From the NCBI RefSeq assembly GCF_039543385.1, contig NZ_BAABJQ010000019.1, positions 1 to 64,000 on the forward strand: a DNA stretch of 64,000 nucleotides. Direction: 5' to 3'. Positions 38,501-50,500 of the stretch are shown here, piece after piece. The DNA comes from Rugosimonospora acidiphila. Its GTDB lineage: Bacteria > Actinomycetota > Actinomycetes > Mycobacteriales > Micromonosporaceae. Every line of letters begins with the position of its first letter. The first letter of the stretch is position 1. The notes under the pieces were generated by a model that worked only from the letters and a program-made list of their open reading frames with translations, did not search any database and was not told where the DNA came from. A program made the position numbers and the translations under genes.

Positions 38501-41500
38501 TACCCGGGCGACGTCGACGAGTTCGTACTACCCAGCCGGTTCGTCGTCACGGTCGAGTACGACAGCGGCAGACGGTTCACCGCCGAGCAGGACGCGGACG
38601 CGACCGTCCACCTGATGCCGCACTTCAACGTCGCTCCGCCGCCGACCGCCGCCGCCGGGCAGACCGGCGTCGACCCGTCAACGAGCGGATCCACCGTGGC
38701 GGGGCCGGCCGCCGGGCAGCCTGCGGCCACGACCGATGCGAGGGTGCTCGACGAGGCGGTCGTGTACTACGTCGACGCCACGGGACTACTCGCGAAGGCG
38801 CGTGAACTACAGCCCGCGTTCGTCAGGCCCCGAGCGGGCGTCGACCCACGCCAGCGCGCCCCGCAGCCGGTCGTCCCGCAGCCGGCCGTCCCGCAGCCGG
38901 TCGTCCCGCAGCAGGCCGACCCGCAGCAGGTCGACCCGCAGCAGGCCGACCCGCAGCCGGCCGCCCCGCGGCCCGGCGTCCTCGGCCGGATCCGGCGCAC
39001 AGTGCGACAGGCCTTCCCGCAACAGACCGGTCAGCAACAGGCCGGTCAGCAGCAGCCGGTTCCGCAGCAGCCCGGTCAGCAGCAGCCGGTTCCGCAGCAG
39101 CCGGCTCAGCAGCAGGTCGGTCTGCAGCCGCCGGTCCCGCCGCGGCGCCCCGGCGTCGTCGGCCGGACCAGGCGCGTGCTGAAACAGACCTTCACCAGTC
39201 CGGAGGGCGGCGCGGACCAGGAGATCATCAACTTCACCAGCCGGATCAACGTGGCCGCGCACCTCAAGGAGATCGTCCGCGATTCGTACACGACCAACAC
39301 GCTGTTCAAGCCGGGCGTACTGCGCAACCGGCTGGGTGGGCTGGACATCTCCGGCAGGCTGGGTGAGACCACCTTCGTCGGCGCCACCCCCGACAAGTAC
39401 GTCCTCGGCCTGATCAAGCTGTACCTGTCCCAGGCCAGCCAGACCGCGAGCAAGACCACGGCGATCAGCTGGGACCGCTTCAACGTACGGCTCGGTGGCG
39501 TCCCGGACGCCGACCCGGCGGGATCGCACAAGCTCACCGACGTGGCCGGCACCATGGACAGCCTCCTGCGCTGGGCCCGGAACGAATCGCAGATGACCAA
39601 GACCACCGGCGGCAAGGAGTACCTGGAACTCAACTTCAACCGCGCGTACGCCTTCAGCACCGACATCAACTTCAGGGTGCGGGCCGCCCGGCAGCGGCAG
39701 GCGAAGCTGTTCAACAAGTCGGTGCGCGTCCCGGAGCCCGAGGACCTTGAGCCGCGCGAGGTCGTCTACCTGCTCGCCGAGCCCGACGCGCTCGAGCACT
39801 ACGCGGCGGGCCGGGTGCCGATCAGTGACGAGCAGTTGGCGGACGTCTTCGACCGCTGGGAGAACGGCCTTCTCAAGCTCAGCCGCAGCCTCATGGCCCG
39901 GGTACTCATCCGGTGGGCGGGTACCCCCAACGGGGCGACGCCGACGGTTCAGCAGCAGGAGTGGGCGCGGCAGCTGAGCGAGCGGATCCCGGTGACCACG
40001 CCAGACACCAGGGACGTCGGCGACAGCCTCCGGCAGGACCTGGCCAGAACGTTCGGTGTGCCGCTCCCGCCGGCGGCGGGCCCGGCCCCACGCGACCCGT
40101 TCCGCAGCCTCTGGGTCGCGCCGTACCTGAAGCAGGGTGGGCAGGGTTCCTTCGGGCACAGCGGCATCCACAGCCTCACTCTCGACTCCGTGGTGAACAA
40201 CGGCATCGCGACGCCTGTTCCGCGCGCCGGAGACGGACGGGCCTGGACCGTCTACGACGCCATCCACGACGCGGTGGAGCAGACCGTGTCGGGGCTGCTC
40301 GGCCCGCAGGCGCGGAACTGGCGGCAGCCCCGCACGCAGGCGTGGTTGCCGATCCCTGGACGCGGCGAGCCGATGATCGGGAGGCTGCCGAACGGCGCCG
40401 ACGCGTTGCAGTCGCTGTTCGCCGGCGACCGGCTCCAGCCGATGGCCGAGGACCTGATGCACCGGGAAGGGTTCTCCCTCTATCTGGTCAACCCGATCGG
40501 CTGGTTCCTCTCCGACGTGATCAAGGTCAACCTGAGGCTGGAGTTGGTGTCGGATCCGGAGTTCACCGACTTCGTGCCGGACAACGGCCTGGAGAACTAC
40601 GGCCACGCGTACCGGGAAACCGCCAGGACCAAGGGGCAGGACCGGAGCAAGAGCTGGGCGTTCACCACGGGGTTGGCCGGCGACCACGCCACCTCGGGCG
40701 GCCCGGAACTGCACCACTCCCAGGGAAGCCACCGCAGCACCACGCGCAACGATGTCGACACCCGGGAGCAGACGGTCTACGACTGGACCGGCAGCTATCG
40801 GGCCGGAGCCAGGTACCGGCTCATCGTCACCATCACCCGGCAACAGATGGCCGGCCGGCCGATCAACAACAAGCTGACTTCCTGGTACCGCCAGTTCGTC
40901 GGCGTTCCCACGCAGAGCAGCTACACCTACGAGGGCGACATCGTCCTGAAGATCCCCAAGGGTCTGGCGGAGGCACAGCCCTGGCAGCCCGCCCAGCCCG
41001 CTCAGCCCGCTCAGCCCGCCCAGCCCGCTCAGCCCGCCGAGGGCGCCGAGGGCGCCGAGGGCGCACGGGTCCCGCAGGCCGCGCAGGTCGCGCCGGGCAC
41101 GCAGCCACAGAACGCGCCCGCCAACCGGCTGCGAGTGCCCGAGCTGCCCGGCGACGCGTACGTGACGGCGGCACTGCTCGACGATGCCCTGCCAGCGGCC
41201 AGGCAGCTGCTCGCCAGGATGTGGGGATCGAAGGCCAACGACGAGTACGTCCAGGGCAACCTGTCGCTCCCGGTGCTGCTGTCCCGCAACCATCTCGCCA
41301 ACCATCTGCCGAAGGCGCTGAACGGCAAGAGATTCATGCTGGCCGACAACCTGACCATGCCGCGGAGCACCGGCCAGCGGGCCACCATGTGGCTGACCGG
41401 CGAGCTGTACGACCTGGAGATCCTCGCCACGATAGTGAACTCCACCGGTACCGGGCGATACGCCAAGTACCAGAGCGGCGTGGCGACCAGCGCCTCGGAC

Positions 41501-44500
41501 GACCCGGGCCGGTTCTTCGTGGCCGGCGGGGTGGACCAGGCGGGCATGGTGCACAGCGACGGCGCGAACTCCGATCAGCAGTGGGCCCGTGACAACATGG
41601 ACGGCTCGACCGGTGCCTCCCGATCCTGGGGCGAGAACCGGGCCGGCACCGGTGCCGACGCGTTCCGTCGGGAACAGCACGTCAAGCAGCAGGGCGTGGT
41701 CTACGTGGTGAGGATGCGCGCCGTGATGCACCTGGAGGCCACCAAGTCCCGGCACGGCGTCGGGTGGTCGAAGGAGAACAAGCGCCTCTTCGTCAGCGAC
41801 ACTTTCGAGGGAGACGTCTACGCCGAGATCTTCGCCGATGAGGTGGAGGAGCTTCAGCGCCGCATGGCCCAGGGTCCCGCGCCGATGGCACTGCCGCGGG
41901 GTGGGCCGATCACGACCACGCCCCCCGTTTCACGCCCGAGGCCGGGTCCGTCCAGGGCAGCGGGAGCGGGCCGGGGCAGGCTCCGGGATGACTTCGCATC
42001 GGTCGGCGTCCTGGAGGACGTGCCGGAGGTGGACGAGGAGCAGGACGAGGCGGTGGCGCCGCCACGAGGGCAGGCCGGGCGGCCCGACCTGCCGATCGAG
42101 GATGACACCGTCCGGTCGCGTCCGCTCTCCCGGCGGCGGTGGGCGAACACGCTGTCGCTGCTGCTGCCGCGCCCGTCGCTGCCCGGCGAGGACATCCCGC
42201 TGGAGCCGCAGCGCAGGCCCCGGCCCAGGCCCCTCTCCGCGCCGGCGATCCTGCAGTCGGATCCGGCGCCGGTCGGGACGGAGCCGGGGGTGCGGACAAC
42301 CGCTGCCGACCTGCCCACGGTAGCCGTCGACCCCGGTCCGGATGCCGTGCCGGCACCGCAGCGATCGGCCGTCGGGCTGCGGCCGGCGAACCTGGCCGAC
42401 GTGCCGCTGTCGATGACGAGGACGCGAACCCTGGCTCCCGACGTGAGCCGGCCCGCCCCCGACCCATCCACCGTCGCGGGACCGTCCACCGTCGCGACCT
42501 CCTCGACCGTGACCGCACTGCCTCCCGTCATGGCGGGGCCGTCGGGCCCGAGCCGGGTCACCACACCGACGGTGGCCGACGACGCGGGCGGCCTCGAGTA
42601 CGAGGACGACGTCGCGGGCCCGGTCCGGTTCGGCTACCTGGCCTATCGCTGGTTGGCCGACGGCGCGCCGGAGACCGGTCGCAGCGGGCTGGACCTGTCG
42701 CCGTACGAGCAGGAAGCGAGGGAGTTCTCCAGCGAGCCGCTGAGCTTCCAGGCGGCACTCGTGTCGAGGTATCTCATCTTCGATCAGCTCGATCTGGACG
42801 TGGGCGAACCCGTCGAGGCGCTGCCGACCGAACGACCGCCCGGTACCCGGATCTGGCTGGCGACCGACAACGGTATCGCCCGCGCCGCGTACGTGCTGGG
42901 CGACGGCGACTACCGGATCTTCGATCCGTCCGCCGTCGATGACCGCCCCGCCGTCCGGACCATCCCCGCCGCCGCCTTCCCGGACTGGGTAGGTCCGGCG
43001 CCACACCTGTACGTCGTGGCGGTCCCGCCCCCACTGGGCGAGACCTACGATCCGGCCAGTTCCGAACCGCGGACCGACAATGAGCCGGCCGCCGACAACG
43101 AGCCGGCCACCGAATCTGAGCCGGCCGCTGACAACGAGCCGGCTCCCGGTGGCTCCGAGGGCTCGACGCGGGAAACCTCCACGTCGCGCGCGGGCTCCGG
43201 CGCTGACGGTGCGGAGGGTTCCCCGTCGTCGCAGACCCCCGACGCCCCCGGCGACGCCGCCTCCCGGGACGACGAGTCCGGAGATGAGGGGTCCCGGGAC
43301 GACGAACAAGATCCGGCCGATTCGTCACCCGAGGGTGAGGGCGGACCCGGACTGATCGAGGTGTCGCTGCCCGGCGGCGTGGTGATCGACGAGGCCGGCG
43401 AGGACGTCTCCGAGTCGGAGATCTGGCTGGACCCGGACAACCGGTACACGATCGTGGCGGCCGTGCCCCTGTCGCACCCGCTCGCGGCGGACCAGCTGTC
43501 CCTGGCGCTGGCGCGGGTGGAGTCGCTGCCCGCCGGTGGGCCGCCGGTGGTGGTCATGGTGTTCGGCAGGGTGCTCGACACCGACGGCGTCAACGACCAG
43601 CTGGAAGAGTACGGCGACTACGCGCGCGATGCGGAAGTGGTGCGGACCCGGCTCGATCAGCTGATCGGTCACCAGCGGGTGGGCGCCGTGGTGTGGACCG
43701 GCCAGACCCGGACGGGCTTCCCGCTGGTGGGCGCCCTGGAGCCGGGGGGAGCGGATCCCCGGCAGTGGGGGAACGGCGTCGCCCGGCACCTGCGGTCGGC
43801 GGGCGTCGCGCCCAGCGAGGCGGTGCTGGTCCGGTCCGTCCCGGCGGACCGGGCGGCGGCCGACGCGGTCGCCGGCATCGCCGAGGCGACCTGGTCTGAG
43901 CTCACCCGCGCTCCGCTCGTCCGGCCACCGACGCCGGGCCCGACGGTGCTGGTGTGGGACCATGCGGGCGCCGTGATGGACGACGGGACGCCGCCGATCG
44001 CGCAGCGGTGGGCGGATCGGTGGGGTACGGCGGTACACGCGCCCGCGAGCGCGGTGACCGTCGGGGGCGACGGGCTGCGCGGCGGGTGGCAACGCTTCCG
44101 GCCCGGGGCACGGCAGCGTGGGCTGGGCGACCGGCTTTCCCGATGGCACTCGGGGTACGGGACGCGGCCCGGCGGCGAGCTGATCGGCACGCCGCCGTAC
44201 GGGCCCGACGGGCTCTTCGACGCCCGGGACCGGTACACCATGGTGCTGGCCGAACCGGGCGCCGCGTCGGTGACGTGGGCCGTGGAGCGGTTGGAGACCC
44301 TCGACCCGGGCGGGCTGCCCGTGGTGGTCTACGCCACCGGCGACGGTTGGGGCTCCTCGGATTCGCTCGATGAGCTGCTCGGGCACCCCGCGGTGAGCGC
44401 GGTGCTCTGGCACGACGTCGCCGGCGACCATCTCGTGGTCCTCGCGTTGCGGCCCGGTCAGGCGCACGCGCCGGAGCCGGCCTCGTGGGCCAGCGCGGCG

Positions 44501-47500
44501 GTTGGCCGGCGGGGATCCGCGACGGGAGAGGTGGTGCTGGTTGACGCGCCGGCAGACCGTCCGGCCATGGTCGCCCTGGTGGCCGATCTCATCGCCTCGC
44601 ACGCCGCCGCGGCGAGGCCACTGGCCCGGCCGCTGGCGCTGATCTGGGAAGGCGCCGGGACGGTCGGCGGGGCGGACGGCGAGCCGGTGCCGGCTGCGCG
44701 GCTGGCCGACCAGTTGCGGGTGGTGGTGCAGTTGACCGCGGAGGCGGGCGGCCACCCCGAAACGGCCAGCTTCTGGCCGCGGCCCACCGCGCTGTCGCCG
44801 GACACCCTGCGGGCGGTTCCGCCGTGGAACGCGTTCCTCGATCCGGCCCGGCTCGCGGAGTCGGCGCCGGAGGGGTACACGGTCAGCGCGATCCCCGCCG
44901 GCCTGCTGCTGCGACTCGGCTCGGCGGCGGTGCCGGAGTACGCGCCGACACTTGCCCCGAGCACGTCGCCGACGCTGGTGGTGGCGGCCGGTCCGGATGC
45001 CAGTCCGGAGAAGGTGGCCCGGGCCGTGCTGCACGTCCTGGACCGGCTGTTCGGGCAGTGGCCGGTCTCGCCGCTGCTGGTGGTGTCCGGATTCGCGGAC
45101 CACCGCCAGATCGTCGCGATCGTGGCCCGCGGCCTGGTGGGTGGCGAGACGGTCGCGGCACCGGCACGACGTGGGTGGACGATCGGCCAGGACAGCCAGC
45201 CCAGCAACGGATGGCGGACGAACACCAGGCGCGTGCCGTACCCGCTGTCGCGGCTGGCGAGCAACGGCGCCTGGTTCACGCCGCCGGGCGGCGAGGGTGC
45301 GCTGCCCACGCCGGCGGTGCTCCGCCAGGTGGAGGGTTTCGCCGTCCCGCCGGGAACGACCGTGGTGGCGATGCTCCGCAGGCTTCCCGAGCAGCCGTAC
45401 CGGGCGCAGCAGGTGGACGCGTGGCTCGACCAGTTGGCCGCGCAGGGCGCCGTCGGGGGCCCGCTGGTGCTGCTGGTGGTCGACGCGAGCGCGGCGCGGT
45501 CCCAGCGCGTGGCCCGGTTGGTGCGCTCGCGCATCGACGAGCGGCTGCGGCGTTCGCTGCCCGCGCCGCCCGGGCTGGTGGTGTCGCTGGGCTGGGGGAC
45601 CGTGGCGCCCGCCGGCTGGTACTGGCCGTCGCCGCTGGGCGGCAACACGGCGAGATTGGCCGGCGATGTGTGGGCCGCCGATGACTACGAGTTCACCGAC
45701 CTGCCGGCCGCCCTGGAACACGCGCGGATGTATCCCCAGGCGCCGCTGGACGTCGCCGAGGCGCTGTCGGACCTGCTGGCCGGCGTGTCCAACGAGTGGT
45801 TCCTGACTCCCGCGGCGCTGGCCCGCCTGGCCGCACAGACGCTGCCCCTGATGCCCACCTACGACAGGTACGCGCCCAGGGTCGTCGCCGACCAGGGGGG
45901 CGACCCGGTGATGGTGCCGGTGCCCGGCGGGCCGGACACCGCCGACCCGGCCGCGCAGGTGCTCGCGGTGCGCGACTGGCTGCGGCTGGGTGCGGTGCGG
46001 GCCTGGCCGGCCGAGGGCGAGACCGTGGTCGGAGTCCGGGCGGCCTTCCCGCTGTCGGACGAAGAGGATGAGCAGGATCCTGGCCCCCTCATGGCGCCCT
46101 GGGTGCGCTACCAGCGCATGCTGAGCGCCGCGCTGCGGCTGGGAGTGTGGCTGCCGGCCACCGCGACGCGGCCACCGACCCGGGTACTGGCGCTGCCGGC
46201 CGTCGATGAGGCGGTGGACGACCCCCGGATGGTGCCGGCGCTGTGGGTGAACCGGTACCGGTCGGGCTACGCGGCAGAGCTGGTCGACGAGGTCTTCCGG
46301 GACGGGTTGGAGCAGAGCATCCCGCGGCACGCCGCCGACCTGGTGGTGGTCGAGTTCGGAGTCCTCAACGACGACCGGGTGCCCGGCCACCCGGCCGGTA
46401 CCCTGCTCTGGTCACGACCCGAGCAGCTGCCGTCTGATCCGGAGGAAGCAGTCGACCCCTACTCGCCGGGTGGACGGTGGTTGACCGCCGAGAGGTTCGC
46501 GGAGAACCTGCCGGTCCGGGAGAACGGCCGGCCCGTCGTGGTTCTGCTAAGCGTGACGCAGGGCGACTCCACGTTCGTGCGCGAACTGCGCCGCCGGGCG
46601 ACCGTGATCATGCCGAACAAGCGTCTCACCGACGCTCACGGCCGGCTCGCCCCGGACTGGCACTCGCGACCGGCGAACTGGCACGTCGAGGGAGCCGGGG
46701 ACGACACGCTCGCCGCGGTGGTGCGGTCGAGCACCGGCGCCCCCGCCGACGACTGGATCGGCACACCCGAGGAGGCGTTGCTGGCGCTGACCCGTGCCTC
46801 GGCCGGCCTGCGCACACCCCCACCCGGGATGGTGGCCGCGGTCCGGCGGCTGTACGACCGCGAACCCGTGCCTGTCGCGGCCGGTCCGCAGCAGTTGTCC
46901 GTGCCGGTCGCCGTGCTGCCCCCCGATCCGGTCGCCTACCTCGAACGCTGGTTGGCCCAGCACGACCTCGTCGCGGTCGCGGCCAGGCCGGTGTCCGGGC
47001 CAGCGCTGCGCGTCGAGGTGCCGGCGCGGTTCGCGCGCGCCGCCACCGCCATCGACGACTCGAGGATCCTGCTGATCGACACCTCGGCCCTGCGCGAGTC
47101 GGCATCGACGGTGACGGCCAGCCCCGAGGGGAACAGCGTCGCGATCACTCCCGAACCGATGGCGCAGCCGCGGGAGGTCTGGCTTCCGCCGCGGTACTCG
47201 TGGACCCCGCCGCCGTCCTACCAGCCCGAACCGGTGTCCGAGACCGAGGGGGCCCTGACCGACCGGGAACGGGCGTTGGTGGCGGAGCTGGGTTGGGACG
47301 GTTACCACGCGCTGCTGGAGGACGCGGCGAGCATCGTGGGGCGGGAGTCTCTCGGGGTACCGGACGATGTCGCGATGGCCGACCGGTTCCCGGTGCTGGC
47401 CGGCGTGGGTACCGCGGAGGACCGGCCGTTGTCGCTGGTCGAGCAGGTGGAGCTCGTCACCGGTACCCGGGAGCCGCTGGTACGGGTGGCCGAGTCGCTG

Positions 47501-50500
47501 CTGCTGGGGTACGCACGGGCGGAGGAGCAGGCCCAGCTGTTCGGCCGGACGCTGGGCATGCCGGCCCGGGCGGGTGTGCGCCAGTCGGAGCCGACGGGCC
47601 CGAACCGCACCCAGCAATCGCAGAATGACGCCCTTGACGGGCTGGGCCGGTTCGCCCGGTGGACGCCACCGGACGGGGACTGCCTGTTCGCCTCGATCAT
47701 CCGGGCCGCGCAGGACGTCGCCGAGCCCTCCCCGCAGATCGCCATGCTGGCCGCGATGACCCCGCGGCACCTGCGGGCGTACGTGGCGGAGCTCCTCGAC
47801 CACAGTCCGGCACTGGTGGGGCGGCTGATCGAATTCGCGGACGGGGAGGCTCCGGCGGACCAGCAGTACCGCGAGCTGCGGGCCGAGCTGGACACGCCCG
47901 GCAGGTGGGCGCATCCGTTGTTCGACGCTCTGGTGGAGACGCTGCCCGAGCTGCTCAACGTCCGCATCGTCACCATCGGTACTGGCGAGCAGCCGCTCGA
48001 GCGGGGCCCGGGCGACAGCCCGGCCCTGTACCTGGTGCGCACGGGCGATCACTACCTGCCGGCGCTGCGGCGGCCGGGCCTGGCGCACTTCGACCGCGGG
48101 GTCACCCGGATGGCGGACGTCGACCATCCCGGGTACGAGCTGCTTCCGCAGACCTACAGCAGGTTCAGCCAGCGGGTGCGGTTCTCGGTCTCCTGGCTGC
48201 GACCGCCGGTGCCGGGCGATCCCGCTCCGGTGCGGTTGACGATACCGATCTATCTGGACACCACCACGCTGCGGACCGAGCTGGCCGAGCGACTCTCGGG
48301 CTCGGCCCTGAACATCGAGGTGACGCGGCTGCGGCAGCAGACGGTCCGCGAGGCGCTGCTGGCCGCCGAGCAGCTGGGCAACGTGGGGCACCGGCTGCCC
48401 GACGGGGCCCCGCTGTCATTCGAGCTGCTGTTCGTGGCCGACCCGTCGATCGCCCTGCACGTCGTCGACCTGCGCGCCACCGGCCGGATCGACTCCGGGA
48501 ACTGGGTGGTCGGCAACGCCGGTCCGCAGTACCTGCACGAAGTCCTGCACCTGATGGAGGCGACGGACGAGTACCGGGAGCGGATGGCGTCGGGTACCCG
48601 GGTCACCTACGCCGACGGCGGGATCATGGGCATCATCCTCGAGGCGCCGCTGGGGCTCCCGTACACCGACCATGACCGGCCGTTCCCGGTCTCCGGTGTC
48701 CGGCCGGACATCCGGTTGATGCCCCGCGACCTGCGGCGGCTCGGCGCACTGGTGGCGCGCGCCGGTGCGCCGGCGGGCGCGCCGCGGGTGGCCTTCGCCG
48801 ACGGAGTGCTGCGGGACGTCCTGTCCGGTCCGGACCGCCGGCACCAGCCTGAGGACGCCGGCCACCCCGCCGAGCGGCTGGACAACGGGGTCTACCGCCC
48901 GCTGCCCGTGCCCGTGCCCGTGCCCGGCTCGTCGGTCGACGACACCGCACTGGGCGCTCCGGTCGACGCCGGCTGGCGGTACCCGGCCGAGTGGACCGCT
49001 GACGAGGTCCGGTACCACGTCGAACAGGCATTCCTGGACGCGGTACGGGGCGGGCGGGTGCAGTCCCCGGCCCGGCAACGGTGGACCGGCGTCTACAACG
49101 GCGTGCGCACCGAGGGTGAGGTCCGGGCCGGTGAGATCGTCTGGTTCCGGCCCGCCGCCGATCAGCGCGCCATCGACGCGGCCGGCGCACCACCGCTGCA
49201 CCCGGTCCTGCGGCTACCCGCCGACCTGCGTCCGGCCGCGCGGCCACCGCTGATCTCCCACCGCGGTGCCGACCTGCTGGGCTACGGCGACCGGGCGAGT
49301 CGCTCCGGGGCCTACTATCGGCTCCCGGCCAACCGGGTCTTCCCGGGCGTCCGGATCCGTCCGGTCGACGGCACCGACCGCGAGAACGGCACCTACCTGG
49401 CCGAGGTGCAGTTCCTCGACCCGCGGGTGCGGCCCGGCAGCGGGCGCGCGGAGCTCGACCGCTACTGGCACCCGCACGCCGACGGGGTTGCCCACCGCAT
49501 GTTCCCGGATTGGTGGGCTCCGGCGCAGCTGGTCGACGCGCTGCTGGAGGCGCGGGCGCTGGGCTACGGGCTGGGCGCGTACCGCCGCGCGGACGACGGG
49601 GCCACGACCTGGGTCGGCACCGGTCGCGGGGTGCGCATCGAGGGCATCGATGATGCCGAGGGTCGGATCATCGCCGTCCGGCCCACGGTGGTCCAGCCGA
49701 GCTCGCCGCCGGCGCTGGGCGCCTCGGCGACGCCCCGGATGGTCGCCACCGGCCCGGACAGCCGGCTGCGGCTCTGGCTGGACAACCGGTGGCAGCCGTT
49801 CGTCGCGCACGCGGTCCTGCTGGACGACGGTCGGCTGGGTTACCACCTCGCCAGTCCGGTACGGCTGATCGCCGGGCCGGACACCAGCGAGGAGGTGATG
49901 GCCGAGTTCCGCGGCTCGCTGGCGCGGCTGAACGCGCGCGCCCTGGCCGATCCGGACGTCATCTTCGGCCGGCGCGTCACCGTGGGCGCCATCGAGGACG
50001 CCGGCTTCGACGCGGTGGTGGTCAGGGTGCGCCCCGACGGCCGCTGGTCGATCGCGGAGGGGCCGGCCGCCCCGATCTCCGACCTGCTCCGCCGGCTGCC
50101 GTTGACGGTGGCCGCCGAGCAGTTCGACCGCGAACTCTCGACGCTGCGCTCGGACGTCCTGCCGCTGCTGGACCAGCGCGACATCCGGTCGTGGCTGGCC
50201 GAGGATCAGCTCACGCTGACCCGGACGCTGGAGGCGCTGCGCCGGGCGCACCCGGTACCCGAGGGCCCGGTGTGGCGCACCGCCGCCGAACTACCCAGGA
50301 TGGAGCTGTCCCAGGCGGAACGGGACCGGATCGACACGCTGCTGGGCCCGGCCCTGCACGCGGCCGGCCGGTACCTCACCCGTGGCCGGACCGAGCAGGA
50401 CCCACCCCCGCCGCGACCGGTGCTGGCCGGCTCCGACGAACAGACCTACCTCGCGGAGGTTGCAGGCCGCCCGGCCGACCCGCCGGTGGTGATGTTCCCG

